Shown here piece by piece: positions 32,821 through 41,662 of a stretch of DNA of 64,000 nucleotides; the stretch's first letter is position 1; every line of letters begins with the position of its first letter. The stretch is taken from NCBI RefSeq assembly GCF_018618755.1, contig NZ_JACSMR010000001.1:682001-746000 (forward strand). The letters are read 5' to 3'. Made by a program: the position numbers and the translations under genes. The notes below the pieces were generated by a model. It worked only from the letters and a program-made list of their open reading frames with translations. It was not told where the DNA came from and made no database searches. Source of the DNA: Exiguobacterium sp. s193. GTDB lineage: Bacteria > Bacillota > Bacilli > Exiguobacteriales > Exiguobacteriaceae.

Positions 32821-33838
32821 ATGAAACGGACGCTTTCGGTTCGCGTACCAGATGTTTGATGTCGCGGAACGTGACGAACGTTTTATTGTTCGCATCATAT
32901 AGTTTATAACGAAGCGACTTCAGACTTGAGAACAAGCCGATCGTCGTTGCTTTTTGTAAGGGTGGAGTCGCCGTGTGGGCTTTTTCAAGATGATAGTTCG
33001 GTACACGCGGGCTTAAGTGATGGACGTGATGGAAGCCGATGTTCCCTGTCACCCACTGTAAGACCTTCGGCAATTCGTAATACGAACTTCCTTCGATCGC
33101 GGCCTTGACGTAATCCCATTCGCTTTCATCTTCGAAGTACGAGTCCTCGAACGTATGCTGGACGTAGAACAACCAGATCCCGAGCACACCGGCCGTGAAC
33201 ATCGTTGTCCCTTGGATGATCAGGAAGGCTTGCCAACCGACGATGTAAATCATGATCGCATACAAGACGACAAGTGACGCATTGATGACGTGTGTGTTAA
33301 TACGTTCTTTTTTCCGCGCGTCTTTCCGGTTGAAGCGGCTGACGACGAGAATCAACAACAATGGTCCGAGACCGAACATGACGAGCGGGTTCCGGTAGAG
33401 ACGATACTTCAACCGGGTCCATTTCGATGCTTCGACATACTCTTCGATCGTCATGACCCAGATGTCACCGACTCCTCGTTTATCGAGGTTACCGCTCGAC
33501 GCATGGTGAATCGAGTGCTCGCGTTTCCATTTTTCGTATGGGAACAGCGTCAAGATTCCTGTGACCGTCCCGACGATGGCATTTGCCTTCTTATTTTTAA
33601 AGAACGAACCATGCGTACAGTCATGGAAGATGATGAACGTCCGGACGACGAATCCAGCTGCGATGATTGCAAGCGGAACCGCGAGCCATACTGAAATCTT
33701 AAGTGCTTGGTAGGCTAGGAACCAAGCGACGAGCAACGGCAGGATCGTGTTGATCATCTGCCTGACGCTCGCTTTAATGTCTGCCTTTTCAAACGGCGAG
33801 ACATGTTTACGGAGCTGGGCGATTTTTTCTTTACTCAT
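32819..33838 (-). CDS. Membrane fatty acid desaturase
   Basis: A 339-aa integral membrane di-iron desaturase with the three histidine boxes: HDCTHGSF (about 73-80), HSIHHASSGN (about 109-118) and HHVHHLSPRVPNY (about 273-285). Four or more membrane segments surround them. It introduces a double bond into lipid acyl chains using oxygen and reduced ferredoxin/flavodoxin, and such enzymes adjust membrane fluidity in the cold. The box spacing fits the omega-6/delta-12 type bacterial group; regioselectivity cannot be read from sequence. GAGGAGG precedes ATG 33838. Monocistronic. Confidence 0.92.
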   Translation of the reverse strand: MSKEKIAQLRKHVSPFEKADIKASVRQMINTILPLLVAWFLAYQALKISVWLAVPLAIIAAGFVVRTFIIFHDCTHGSFFKNKKANAIVGTVTGILTLFPYEKWKREHSIHHASSGNLDKRGVGDIWVMTIEEYVEASKWTRLKYRLYRNPLVMFGLGPLLLILVVSRFNRKDARKKERINTHVINASLVVLYAIMIYIVGWQAFLIIQGTTMFTAGVLGIWLFYVQHTFEDSYFEDESEWDYVKAAIEGSSYYELPKVLQWVTGNIGFHHVHHLSPRVPNYHLEKAHTATPPLQKATTIGLFSSLKSLRYKLYDANNKTFVTFRDIKHLVREPKASVS

Positions 33839-34072
33839 GTGTTGCTTCCTCCTCGAATTCGGTTACAGCGTTCACGACGCTAATTGGATAATGTGCTTGA
33901 ATGAAACCAGGAAACGGCGTTCGTGACGGTGAATTCGTAACATCCACATGATAGTCGACCCGACCGATATAGTTAAACGCTTGAATATTTTTTATACCAG
34001 GTAATTATAGCACATGTCAGAAACAATGAAATCACAATTCTAAAAATGCCCTCAAAAATATCATGCGATAGA

Positions 34073-34100
34073 AAAAAACTCACGACGCATCGTGAGTTTC
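34073..34100 (-). terminator. Intrinsic terminator after the Rieske oxidoreductase gene
   Basis: AAACTCACGA-CGCA-TCGTGAGTTT forms a 10-bp stem with T-run on the minus strand, just past the stop at 34110. Confidence 0.88.
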
Positions 34101-34109
34101 AGATAGTAA

Positions 34110-35639
34110 TCAATATTTCTTTAATGCCTTCACGGCCGGTCCTTCGAGGACGTTTCCTTCATAATCGAACCGCGATCCATGACACGGACAATCCCACGAC
34201 CGTTCCCCGTCATTCCATTTGACGTCGCAGCCGAGGTGCGTACAAGTCGTCTTGACGAGATGGAGTTCACCTGCTTCGTCACGGTATCCGCCAACCGTCT
34301 TCCCGTCATAGCGGACGAGTCCCCCTTCGTCAGGAATGAGCGCCTCAGCGTCTTTGTCGGACCTTGCGACTTTGCCTTTGACGAGTTCAAGCGCGACGTC
34401 CAGATTGTTTTTGACGAACTGTTTCGCATCCTGCTTGCTCAGCTTCGACCGGTTCGGATCGAACAAGGACCGGTAGCGGTTTGACTTCCCGGTCAATAGA
34501 TCGGCTAAGAGCCGTCCTGCAGCAATCCCGTTCGTCATCCCCCACTTGGCGAATCCTGTTGCGACAAACAGGTTCGAATCGTCACTCATCATTTGACCGA
34601 CATACGGGACTTTATCGAGCGAAATCAAATCTTGCGCCGACCAGAACTGTTCGATTGCTTCAACCCCGAACTCGTTTTCCGCAAACTGCGCCAATGCCTG
34701 ATAATTAGCTTTCGTATGAGTCTCGTGTCCCGACAAATGATTTTCACCACCGAAGAAACCGAGTGTTCGCCCATCGGCCGTCTTTGCATGCCGGAGGGAG
34801 CGGCTCGGTTGATCGGCACTCATGAACATGCCGTCCGGGAACGTGGCATCGACGAAGCCGGAGACGATGTACGATCGGTGGACTTCGAGTTTCGAAAAAT
34901 AGAGTCCTTTTAAATCATTGAACGGGAAATGCGAAGCGACGATGATTTTTTGCCCTTCTATTTTACGTCCGTTCTCAACAACGACAGTCGGTGTTCTTTT
35001 TGTCTCGACTGACACAGCCCGTGTCCGTTCGTATAGCTTACCGCCGTTTGCTGTGAAGTACCGGGCGAGTCCTTGTAAGTACTTGACGGGATGGAACTGG
35101 GCTTGACCACGTAAAACGACTGCTTTTTCAACCGGATAGGGCAACTTCGCTTGCACTTCCGCCGTCGCCTCTCCCCCGTCCATTCCGAGTCGGGCATAGG
35201 CTTCAATTTCTTGTTCGAGTTGGCTGACCTTTTCTTTTGAGGACGCGACGTACAGGTACGCATCCTGCGTCTCAAGCTCGCAGTCGATTCCGAGTCGTTC
35301 GATTTGCTCGCGTAAAAACTCAATCGCCTCTTCATTCGCTTGAAAATAGAGACGCGCTTTCTCCTGGCCGATTGTCTGAATCAATTCATCATAAATCATT
35401 CCGTGCTGCGAGGAGACTTTGGCCGTCGTATACCCGGTCGTCCCGCTCGCAATTTGGTCTGCTTCAATCAAGGTCACGTCATAGCCGTGATCAATCAATT
35501 GGACGGCAGCAACAAGCCCTGCAATCCCGCCGCCGATGATGACGATGTCACTCGTCATGTCCGCCTCAAGGGACGGATAGGTCGTCGCTTCGCTCGACGT
35601 CCGCCAGTAAGATGTCGGAAAACCTGTGAGTTTCTTCAT
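34110..35639 (-). CDS. FAD-dependent oxidoreductase with C-terminal Rieske [2Fe-2S] domain (YhfW type)
   Basis: A 509-aa protein. The DAO-family FAD domain has [18 protein letters not shown] (about 31-48), [20 protein letters not shown], and a late FAD-contact region [24 protein letters not shown]. The C-terminal 90 residues form a Rieske domain with CTHLGCDV and [12 protein letters not shown], both Cys-His pairs intact. The same fusion occurs in B. subtilis YhfW, whose substrate is not established. Redox transfer from a bound flavin to the iron-sulfur centre is expected. Monocistronic with its own terminator. Confidence 0.9.
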   Translation of the reverse strand: MKKLTGFPTSYWRTSSEATTYPSLEADMTSDIVIIGGGIAGLVAAVQLIDHGYDVTLIEADQIASGTTGYTTAKVSSQHGMIYDELIQTIGQEKARLYFQANEEAIEFLREQIERLGIDCELETQDAYLYVASSKEKVSQLEQEIEAYARLGMDGGEATAEVQAKLPYPVEKAVVLRGQAQFHPVKYLQGLARYFTANGGKLYERTRAVSVETKRTPTVVVENGRKIEGQKIIVASHFPFNDLKGLYFSKLEVHRSYIVSGFVDATFPDGMFMSADQPSRSLRHAKTADGRTLGFFGGENHLSGHETHTKANYQALAQFAENEFGVEAIEQFWSAQDLISLDKVPYVGQMMSDDSNLFVATGFAKWGMTNGIAAGRLLADLLTGKSNRYRSLFDPNRSKLSKQDAKQFVKNNLDVALELVKGKVARSDKDAEALIPDEGGLVRYDGKTVGGYRDEAGELHLVKTTCTHLGCDVKWNDGERSWDCPCHGSRFDYEGNVLEGPAVKALKKY

Positions 35640-35848
35640 TAAAAATCGCCTCCGTGTAAGTGATTTTTCAGTTCGACATGGTTACCTTTTACCCGTGTTT
35701 CGAGATTCCCACCCCCGCCTCCAGATTTTTTACGTTTACCGCCAATTCAAAGGAACTAATTTACTTTTTTAAATGATAATTGTAAATAAAAGGTTTTTAA
35801 ATGCTTATACTAAAAGGACTACTTCATTTTGGATGGGAGGAGCAGGAG

Positions 35849-36295
35849 ATGGAGATTCGACAAAAACTACTTGGACCGTTCAAACGCCTGTCGGTCGCAA
35901 CGAAACTGACGGAGCAACAGCTCGCACAGGCTTTGACAGACGAGATTTCCGAACTGGAGCACATCACCGTCATGATTTCCGGCGACACGATCGAGGTCTC
36001 AGGTATCATTCCGTTGACGAAGTTCGGGGCACCGCGGGATCGTAGCGTCAAGATTTCACTCAAGCCGTTAGATATAACGCAGTCACAGCTGACCTTTCAC
36101 GTCATCCATGTCTTTCCGATTGATTCTGAATCCTTTAATGAAACGTATTTGATTCGTCTGCCCTACTTGATGTACAGCGACCGATATTTGACGGTCGATT
36201 TGCGGTACCATCCATTCTTTCACCACTCAAAGTATCGTGGCGTGCGGCAGATGAAGCTTGAGGCAGGACAAGTACTCGTCTACTTAACGACCTGA
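35849..36295 (+). CDS. Hypothetical soluble protein, 148 residues
   Basis: The start is ATG 35849, placed 8 nt after GGGAGG, rather than the upstream ATG at 35801. The product has no signal peptide or membrane segment. It alternates predicted strands (ITVMISGDTIEVSGIIPL; VKISLKPLDITQSQLTFHVIHVFPID) and ends with a basic stretch (HHSKYRGVRQMKLEAGQVLVYL). I do not recognise the family. It may be co-transcribed with the 29-residue frame starting 24 bp after its stop. Confidence 0.7.
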   Translation: MEIRQKLLGPFKRLSVATKLTEQQLAQALTDEISELEHITVMISGDTIEVSGIIPLTKFGAPRDRSVKISLKPLDITQSQLTFHVIHVFPIDSESFNETYLIRLPYLMYSDRYLTVDLRYHPFFHHSKYRGVRQMKLEAGQVLVYLTT

Positions 36296-36318
36296 CAGCA
36301 GAAAAGGGGAGATTTCCA

Positions 36319-36408
36319 ATGAAATTCGATGAAATTAAGCTCATTAAACGGCGTGGCTATATTTTTAAGCGTTGGTTTATACGATTGCGTATTGAAATCG
36401 TCCACTAA
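36319..36408 (+). CDS. 29-residue strongly cationic peptide
   Basis: ATG 36319, with AGGGGAG 7 nt upstream, opens a short frame encoding MKFDEIKLIKRRGYIFKRWF followed by IRLRIEIVH. Eight of 29 residues are Lys or Arg, alternating with hydrophobic and aromatic ones, so the peptide could form a cationic amphipathic helix. It is 24 bp downstream of the 148-aa gene and 42 bp before a strong terminator. A real small membrane-associated peptide is plausible; chance coding is the alternative. Confidence 0.5.
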   Translation: MKFDEIKLIKRRGYIFKRWFIRLRIEIVH

Positions 36409-36449
36409 AATAGCAAACGTGTTTTATAGTGATGTATTCAAAAAAATAC

Positions 36450-36494
36450 AAACAGGTCAGAATTCTCCTGCTTAAAGAGAACTCTGACCTGTTT
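36450..36494. terminator. Bidirectional intrinsic terminator
   Basis: An 18-bp stem with one mismatch (36450-36467 with 36477-36494; core AACAGGTCAGA) and flanking A/T runs separates the plus-strand genes from the convergent secreted protein gene. Confidence 0.92.
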
Positions 36495-36521
36495 ATTTCT
36501 TACGCTTTAAGTATTTTCAAC

Positions 36522-37976
36522 TCACTTCATTTGATTCAAAAGCTTATACTTATTCTTTACTTCTGAAGGCACGTTTATAAATGTTACTTCTTTTATCTTG
36601 ACCAGCCGCCCGTCGGATAAAGTGAAGAAGGTTTTGCCTTTTTTAATGACTTTATACTCTTTGTTTTTGTTTTCAGGTGTACCTGATTTGATGATTTTCC
36701 CGCCTTTTTCACGGTAAAACTGAGTTTTTGTCAGTTTCGTCTTCATTTTTCCAAGCATGTTAGGGGCATAGTAGAATTTCCCCCAATACGGGTGGGCGAT
36801 GCTGCTGACGTTATACGCTATCACTGGATTCAAATAACCGATTTCTTTAGACAGCTGAATTGTATAAGCATCTTTCGCTGCAATCACAGCAGCTTTTGAA
36901 ATTTCAGTCCACTTATTCGAAACCGCTATTTTCCCACTACTACTACCATTTATTTTTAAACTCACTTTAGTAGATGCCGTGCTTTTTAATTTAACTTTTG
37001 TAGTAATGTAAAGCTTCTCTTTAGGTTTGATGGTATACGTATCTTGATCCGTATGAGTGTTTTCTTCAAGTAATGTTCCTTCGTATGCTTTGCCAAACGA
37101 ATAATTATCTCCATTAATCTCGGAATAAGCGACTGGAGAATGCGTGATTTTAAAACGATAAGGTACTTCGTAATCTAATTCTGTCTCTTCATGTTGAATA
37201 CATACTATATACGTTCCTTTCTTCAGATATTCAACAAATTGAACACCCATTTTTCCATCGTTGGCTCCTTTTGTTCGAATTTCGCTCCAGATGTTTTTCC
37301 CCGACGTATTCCACAAACTAAACTTAAGTTGATTGTCCGGCATAACTGCGCTGTCTAATTGAACCCGTCCGTCTTTATTAATCTCAAAACGGTAAAAATC
37401 TCTGTCAAAACTTTCATCATCGTATTCAATAAATGCACTAGAAAGGGTATCTGCCATTAAACTGGCCTGATAAATGTTATTCAATTCGATTGGATTGGCT
37501 GAAGATTTTGAGTTGTTTACTTCTCCTTCATATAAACCGTCACTATTTAACGACAGCATCAACTCATACTTATCTTCCGGGAAGATATTATCGAGATTTA
37601 CTTGCATAAAATAGGTTCCCTTTTTTAAGTAGGCATGGATACTATTATTACTTAACTCAGGATCTACTGAAGTAAAATTCGCATATACTTGATCATCTTT
37701 ATCGATGATGGAAATATCCACATCAGAGAATTCATTAAGAGGCATCGAATCTATTTTTATCGTTACCTTTCCTGCCTTGGTGACATTCAATTGATAAAAA
37801 TCCGCGTCATCGTTTTTATCATAATCTAAACGTTCAGACTCTACTTTTACTGATTTTGATCCGTCCAAGATGACGACTTCCGCGTCCTCAATCTCCTCTT
37901 GACCACTGTTTGCATTAACGTTCAAACCACTGCACCAAATAACAATAAAACTAAATAATAATACTACCTTTTTCAT
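36522..37976 (-). CDS. Secreted protein with pre-peptidase C-terminal (PPC)-like beta domains
   Basis: A 484-aa exported protein with signal peptide MKKVVLLFSFIVIWCSGLNV (cleavage likely near NANS). The body has three PPC-like beta-sandwich units with the D-x-D-F/Y-x-(F/L) and Y-x-(M/V)-Q-V/I motifs: DDADFYQLNVTKAGKVTIKI, DRDFYRFEINKDGRVQL and DQDTYTIKPKEKLYI. No catalytic domain or wall-anchor motif is visible. These domains usually accompany secreted peptidases, but here they stand alone, so it may be a surface or matrix protein. The gene is more AT-rich than its neighbours. Confidence 0.75.
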   Translation of the reverse strand: MKKVVLLFSFIVIWCSGLNVNANSGQEEIEDAEVVILDGSKSVKVESERLDYDKNDDADFYQLNVTKAGKVTIKIDSMPLNEFSDVDISIIDKDDQVYANFTSVDPELSNNSIHAYLKKGTYFMQVNLDNIFPEDKYELMLSLNSDGLYEGEVNNSKSSANPIELNNIYQASLMADTLSSAFIEYDDESFDRDFYRFEINKDGRVQLDSAVMPDNQLKFSLWNTSGKNIWSEIRTKGANDGKMGVQFVEYLKKGTYIVCIQHEETELDYEVPYRFKITHSPVAYSEINGDNYSFGKAYEGTLLEENTHTDQDTYTIKPKEKLYITTKVKLKSTASTKVSLKINGSSSGKIAVSNKWTEISKAAVIAAKDAYTIQLSKEIGYLNPVIAYNVSSIAHPYWGKFYYAPNMLGKMKTKLTKTQFYREKGGKIIKSGTPENKNKEYKVIKKGKTFFTLSDGRLVKIKEVTFINVPSEVKNKYKLLNQMK

Positions 37977-38416
37977 TTATTCACTTCTCCCCTTTAGTTT
38001 TACGTTCCTCAGACATTATATCTTTTCTAAATAAGCAAAATACTTTAAATAACATTTAAAGGGAAATTTGTTTTTGAAAATTTATTCATTAACTTTATTT
38101 AGTACCTTTAAAATTTATGACGCATTCGCCTTTTACAGCACTTCTAGTAAAAATATCTTGGCGGCTTTTCAGATTAAATACAACACCTGGTAGAAAAATC
38201 TGACTAAAGGAGTCTATATGTATTTCAAAATTTACTGCGATTCATATGTGTACCTCATCTTATAGTGATGAACCCTTTTTTCTGATTGAACGTATCGCGC
38301 TCCACAAGCATCTAAACAACTATTAACCCTCTTCCACATACAAAAAATCCCCCCAAACACTTTTCCAACGAAAAGGTCTAGAAGGACTTCTCCTACGGTT
38401 CATTCCACTTTAATCC
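37977..38416. other. AT-rich 440-bp intergenic region
   Basis: Holds the promoter of the secreted PPC protein (minus strand) and little else. A 15-codon frame with AGGAG upstream (ATG 38218 to TAG 38265) is too short to support. No repeat, RNA gene or convincing terminator is seen. Confidence 0.4.
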
Positions 38417-39139
38417 TCACTCACCCATCGGCATATACGTCACGGTACACACCTTCCCATTGTCTTCCGTGTCGACGAACAGATTAATCAGAATAGCGAC
38501 ACGCTCATTCTCCATGAAGGCGACCGGTTCACGGATATTTTTTCGGTAAAAACCAATCCCGTCCCCATATTCATCAATCCGGTCGATGTTCATGATTGTC
38601 CCGCTGACAATAACGGTATCAATTTTCCGATCGAACTTCAGGACCGGGCATGCCGGGAACAATTCATCATTGATCGCGACCATCGGAATCGGTATACGCC
38701 GTCCCTTCGTATCAAGCAGCCGTTCGAGCAGCGGTCGCTCATAATCCGTCCACTCCTCGACATGCTCACGGTCGACCGAAATCGTGTTATCTCCTTTGGT
38801 GTACTGGACGACGACGTGGTCGAAAAACATGTAGGTATACTCAATCGAACGCGCATGGTGAACGAGCGCCGATTTTCCGACTGCTCCAATATGGATGCCA
38901 TGTTCACTCAACCACTGAAGCAGGTACGCTTTTTCGTATAACATTTTGTCGAAGATCAGGCTCACCAACTGCAGGTCATCGTCTTGCAGGAAACATTGAA
39001 TCGACACTTCTTCTACCGGAAACGTATGGAGCTGTTCCCCGACGTAGACCGTTTCGTAGTCTGGTACGATACAGAATTCAAAGAAATTTTCTTCTTCCCG
39101 TAGTCGTTTCTCAAGTTGTCGCTTCTCGAATGCGTCCAT
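38417..39139 (-). CDS. Hypothetical acidic cytoplasmic protein, 240 residues
   Basis: The start is ATG 39139, with GGGAG 8 nt upstream; a GTG at 39148 is also in frame. The protein is acidic, soluble and without signal or membrane segments. It begins with a charged helix (FEKRQLEKRLREEENFFEF) and has repeated beta-like patterns (TVYVGEQLHTFPVEEVSIQCFL; FFDHVVVQYTKGDNTISVD). I do not recognise the family. It is monocistronic and lies next to the recombinase module, divergent from it. Confidence 0.7.
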   Translation of the reverse strand: MDAFEKRQLEKRLREEENFFEFCIVPDYETVYVGEQLHTFPVEEVSIQCFLQDDDLQLVSLIFDKMLYEKAYLLQWLSEHGIHIGAVGKSALVHHARSIEYTYMFFDHVVVQYTKGDNTISVDREHVEEWTDYERPLLERLLDTKGRRIPIPMVAINDELFPACPVLKFDRKIDTVIVSGTIMNIDRIDEYGDGIGFYRKNIREPVAFMENERVAILINLFVDTEDNGKVCTVTYMPMGE

Positions 39140-39248
39140 CTTCACCACTCCCTCGTTTAAACGACGGCTGACTGTCTAGTCCTTTTCCCTATTTCTACCT
39201 CGAAATCCTCTACCGATCCATGAAGAAAAAACGTTCCGAACACCCCCG

Positions 39249-39417
39249 AGGATAAGTAGAGTTATCCTGAGGCGACTGGCGACAAGACTAGGTTTTTCCT
39301 CGGTCAATCGCCGCTATTTAGCAGATGGGCGGGACGAACGGCTTTTGAAAGCTCAGAAAACCGTTGGCATGATTCAAAAAAGACGATTTGAAAAGAGAGG
39401 ATAACTCTACTTATACT
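39249..39417. repeat. Inverted-repeat-bounded segment, candidate invertible DNA switch
   Basis: Two 20-bp inverted repeats match at 19 of 20 positions: AGGATAAGTAGAGTTATCCT at 39249-39268 and AGGATAACTCTACTTATACT at 39398-39417. Each repeat is itself a dyad, 7-bp arms (AGGATAA/TTATCCT) around a 6-bp centre, and the centres (GTAGAG and CTCTAC) are reverse complements. This is the layout of two oppositely oriented tyrosine-recombinase core sites. The 129 bp between them include a promoter-like pair pointing right. The segment lies 56 bp upstream of a sigma-like/tyrosine recombinase operon. Inversion is an inference from this architecture. Confidence 0.6.
39345..39373 (+). promoter_or_regulatory. 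Promoter-like sequence inside the candidate invertible segment
   Basis: TTGAAA (39345-39350), 17-nt spacer, CATGAT (39368-39373): five and four matches to consensus, pointing at the gene starting at 39473. In the opposite orientation it would point away, towards 38417-39139. Confidence 0.45.
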
Positions 39418-39472
39418 AAAACTACCGCGGAATACCCTTCGATATGCATATCCGACAGATTGGACCTTCCTC

Positions 39473-39907
39473 ATGAATGAAGCCTTACACCACTGGCTCC
39501 CTCTCATCAATTCACTCCTGCACCGTCTCTCGATCCACCCGAACGAACACGACGAATGTCGGCAAGCAGCGTTACTGCGCCTCTGGAAATCAATCGAATC
39601 CGGCAAGGAGTTATCAATCACGTTCGTCCGCATCAGGGCACGCGGGGCGATGCTCGACTATCTCGCGAAACGGACCCGGACGCTGACGAGCGAGGTCGCC
39701 GTCGAGGCCTTGCCGGAACTTCCCCGTCAGCAAACCGTCTCCTTCCCTTACTTGCTGAACGAACTCGAACACGCCCTCTCCCCGAGAGACTTCCAGTTCC
39801 TCGAGGCGATGATCGCCGGGACGGAACAGACACTCGGCTACTCCGACGCCCGGTTGCGTTCCTTGAAGTCGGACTTGAAGCGGAAAGTCGAAGGCATTCT
39901 CCTATGA
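39473..39907 (+). CDS. Small sigma-70-like protein coupled to a tyrosine recombinase
   Basis: A 144-aa protein resembling short sigma-70 family factors. A region-2-like stretch spans HDECRQAALLRLWKSIESGK, then SITFVRIRARGAMLDYLAKRTR (about 26-75). A weaker region-4-like helical segment forms the C-terminus (LLNELEHALSPRDFQFLEAMIAG, LRSLKSDLKRKVEGIL). No clear Shine-Dalgarno sequence precedes ATG 39473. The stop (TGA, 39905-39907) overlaps the recombinase start, so the two are translationally coupled. It could direct transcription of its own operon or act as a recombination-directionality or DNA-binding factor. Confidence 0.65.
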   Translation: MNEALHHWLPLINSLLHRLSIHPNEHDECRQAALLRLWKSIESGKELSITFVRIRARGAMLDYLAKRTRTLTSEVAVEALPELPRQQTVSFPYLLNELEHALSPRDFQFLEAMIAGTEQTLGYSDARLRSLKSDLKRKVEGILL

Positions 39908-40755
39908 TGACGTTTTACCTTGAACGCTTACTTGCCTTGATCGAGCATTCCCCGACCTATAGCCGCCTGACGAAAAAAGCCTATCGTTCGGACGTCCGCC
40001 ATTTGTGCCGCCATGCGACCGCGCTTGACGTCCCGTCACTCCGGCGCTACATCTCGCTGTTGCATAAGAGCTATGCCCCGACGACCGTCGCCCGGCGAAT
40101 CCATGCCTTAGCGACCTTGTTCGATGCCCTCGTCGCCGAACGGTCGCTTGAGAAAAATCCCCTCCAACAGATTAAAAAACCGGCTCGACCAATCGCAAAA
40201 CAACGGACGGCCTTTAGCTACCCGGACGCCCGCCGTGTCATCGAGACGCTGACGGACGAGACGACGTATGCGTTTTACTTTTTATTGCTCCATACGGGAC
40301 TCCGGTTCAATGAAGCGCACCAATTGATCTGCGATGATCTTGATTTTACGGAGCGGCAACTGTTCGTCCGCCACGGCAAAGGCGAAAAGTCACGCTTCGT
40401 CCCGCTCGGTGACGAACTGATTGATGTCCTGTTTCGGTACATCGAGACCGAACGTCCCGAAGGAGAATATTTATTCGTGACCGGTCAAGGACGACGCCTG
40501 AGTCCCGATACGACGCGGAAACAGTTGCGCCAGGCAAGCGACGTTGTGCTCGGCCGGACGTTACGTCCGCACGACCTGCGGGTGACGTTCGCGACGACGC
40601 TCTACCGGGAACATCAGACCGACTTGCTGACCGTCATGCGGCTGCTTGGTCACAGTGACGCAAAGACGACCCAACAGTACATCTTGCCGTCGGCCGAAGT
40701 CGCCCGTTCGTCGGTCAACCGCCTGACGCCGACAAGGCATCGACGACTTGTCTGA
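39904..40755 (+). CDS. Tyrosine recombinase A (phage integrase family)
   Basis: Starts at ATG 39904 (or the adjacent ATG 39907); the frame is open much further upstream, but that part is the shadow of the sigma-like gene. The 283-aa product has an N-terminal SAM-like core-binding domain (YSRLTKKAYRSDVRHLCRH) and a full catalytic set: R in LLHTGLRFNEA, K in RHGKGEKSR, H-x-x-R in RPHDLRVTFA, H in LLGHSDAKT and Y in QQYIL. It cuts and rejoins DNA at specific sites. It converges on a paralogue (40715-41542), their 3' ends overlapping by 41 bp. Likely substrates are the inverted repeats upstream. Confidence 0.9.
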   Translation: MMTFYLERLLALIEHSPTYSRLTKKAYRSDVRHLCRHATALDVPSLRRYISLLHKSYAPTTVARRIHALATLFDALVAERSLEKNPLQQIKKPARPIAKQRTAFSYPDARRVIETLTDETTYAFYFLLLHTGLRFNEAHQLICDDLDFTERQLFVRHGKGEKSRFVPLGDELIDVLFRYIETERPEGEYLFVTGQGRRLSPDTTRKQLRQASDVVLGRTLRPHDLRVTFATTLYREHQTDLLTVMRLLGHSDAKTTQQYILPSAEVARSSVNRLTPTRHRRLV

Positions 40756-41542
40756 GTTTCGTCTCCTGGCTCAAGATATAGCCTTCCGTCGTCTCCGACC
40801 GGGCATGTCCGAGCAGACGCTGAATCTCGAGTAACTTACAGCCTGCCGTCTGGTATAGGTAGGTCGCGTAGCCGACACGTAAATCATGCGGACGGAGCAT
40901 CCGTCCCGACTGGTCGAGTGACTGGTTCCGTAATGCTTCCCGCGCCCCTTGTTCATGGATTGCCTTGCCACGGACGGAACGAAAGACATGCCCCGTCATC
41001 CGATCTCCGATAAACGCCTTTAACTTTTCGGCTAAACGGCTCCCGAGCGGAACGGTCCGCAAACGGCGTCCTTTGCCGTGGCGGACGAGTAACGTCGCCG
41101 TCGTAAACTGAATGTCCTCGATCGACAACAAACGGGCCTCCATGAAGCGGAGGCCCGTTTGGCTGATGAGTTCGAAAAAGAGACGGTACGTCGGATGCTT
41201 GATTTGCCGGATGATAGCGATTGCTTCGAGTAACGGATAATCGTCCCGTTGCCGGACGTCTTGATGGACAATCGGCCGGACGTGATGCATCGGATTATGA
41301 CGCAGGCGTCGTGCACGGACGAGTTCATTGCCGAGGGCGACGCACGCATGATAGCGCCGCAGTGCCGTCGCCGGTTTATACTGTTCGATAACGTGGTCAA
41401 AATACGTTTGGAGGGACTTGACCGACCACTCGCCACACGCTTTCTTCAGCTGTCGCAGATCACTGCGGTAGGCTTTGATCGTCAGTGCTGAATACGTCGC
41501 GTGTGTACGGAGATACTGCTCGAGATAGTCGAAATGGGTCAT
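40715..41542 (-). CDS. Tyrosine recombinase B (phage integrase family)
   Basis: The start is ATG 41542, with GAGGAGG 7 nt upstream; a longer frame to 41602 lacks a site. The 275-aa product is a diverged paralogue of recombinase A (ATYSALTIKAYRSDLRQL against PTYSRLTKKAYRSDVRHL). It has all catalytic residues: R in ISQTGLRFMEA, K in RHGKGRRLR, H-x-x-R in RPHDLRVGYA, H in LLGHARSET and Y in EGYIL. Possessing its own promoter in the opposite direction, it may act as a partner or antagonist of recombinase A (compare XerC/XerD or FimB/FimE). The overlapping 3' ends mean their transcripts are complementary there. Confidence 0.9.
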   Translation of the reverse strand: MTHFDYLEQYLRTHATYSALTIKAYRSDLRQLKKACGEWSVKSLQTYFDHVIEQYKPATALRRYHACVALGNELVRARRLRHNPMHHVRPIVHQDVRQRDDYPLLEAIAIIRQIKHPTYRLFFELISQTGLRFMEARLLSIEDIQFTTATLLVRHGKGRRLRTVPLGSRLAEKLKAFIGDRMTGHVFRSVRGKAIHEQGAREALRNQSLDQSGRMLRPHDLRVGYATYLYQTAGCKLLEIQRLLGHARSETTEGYILSQETKLRQVVDALSASGG

Positions 41543-41662
41543 GGTTAGTCCTCCTCTAGTTGTAGTAGTAGAAGAATTCCCTGTTTCCGTGCTTTGAAGC
41601 ATCTATCTGTTGATAACTTTTCCAGTTAGAAACAACATGAAGAGTATCAACCATGTAACCAT

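Noticed and set aside
38218-38265. 15-codon frame with AGGAG upstream in the 38-kb intergenic region
   Set aside because: Too short and without promoter, terminator or composition support.
39269-39397. Riboswitch-like structure in the leader of the sigma-like gene
   Set aside because: Some pairing is visible (GGCGA with TCGCC, AACGG with CCGTT), but it matches no riboswitch consensus I know; the inverted-repeat recombination reading explains more.
39556-39903. N-terminal extension of recombinase A
   Set aside because: The frame is open, but the segment is the +1 shadow of the sigma-like gene; the ATG at 39904 is coupled to that gene's stop and aligns with recombinase B's start.
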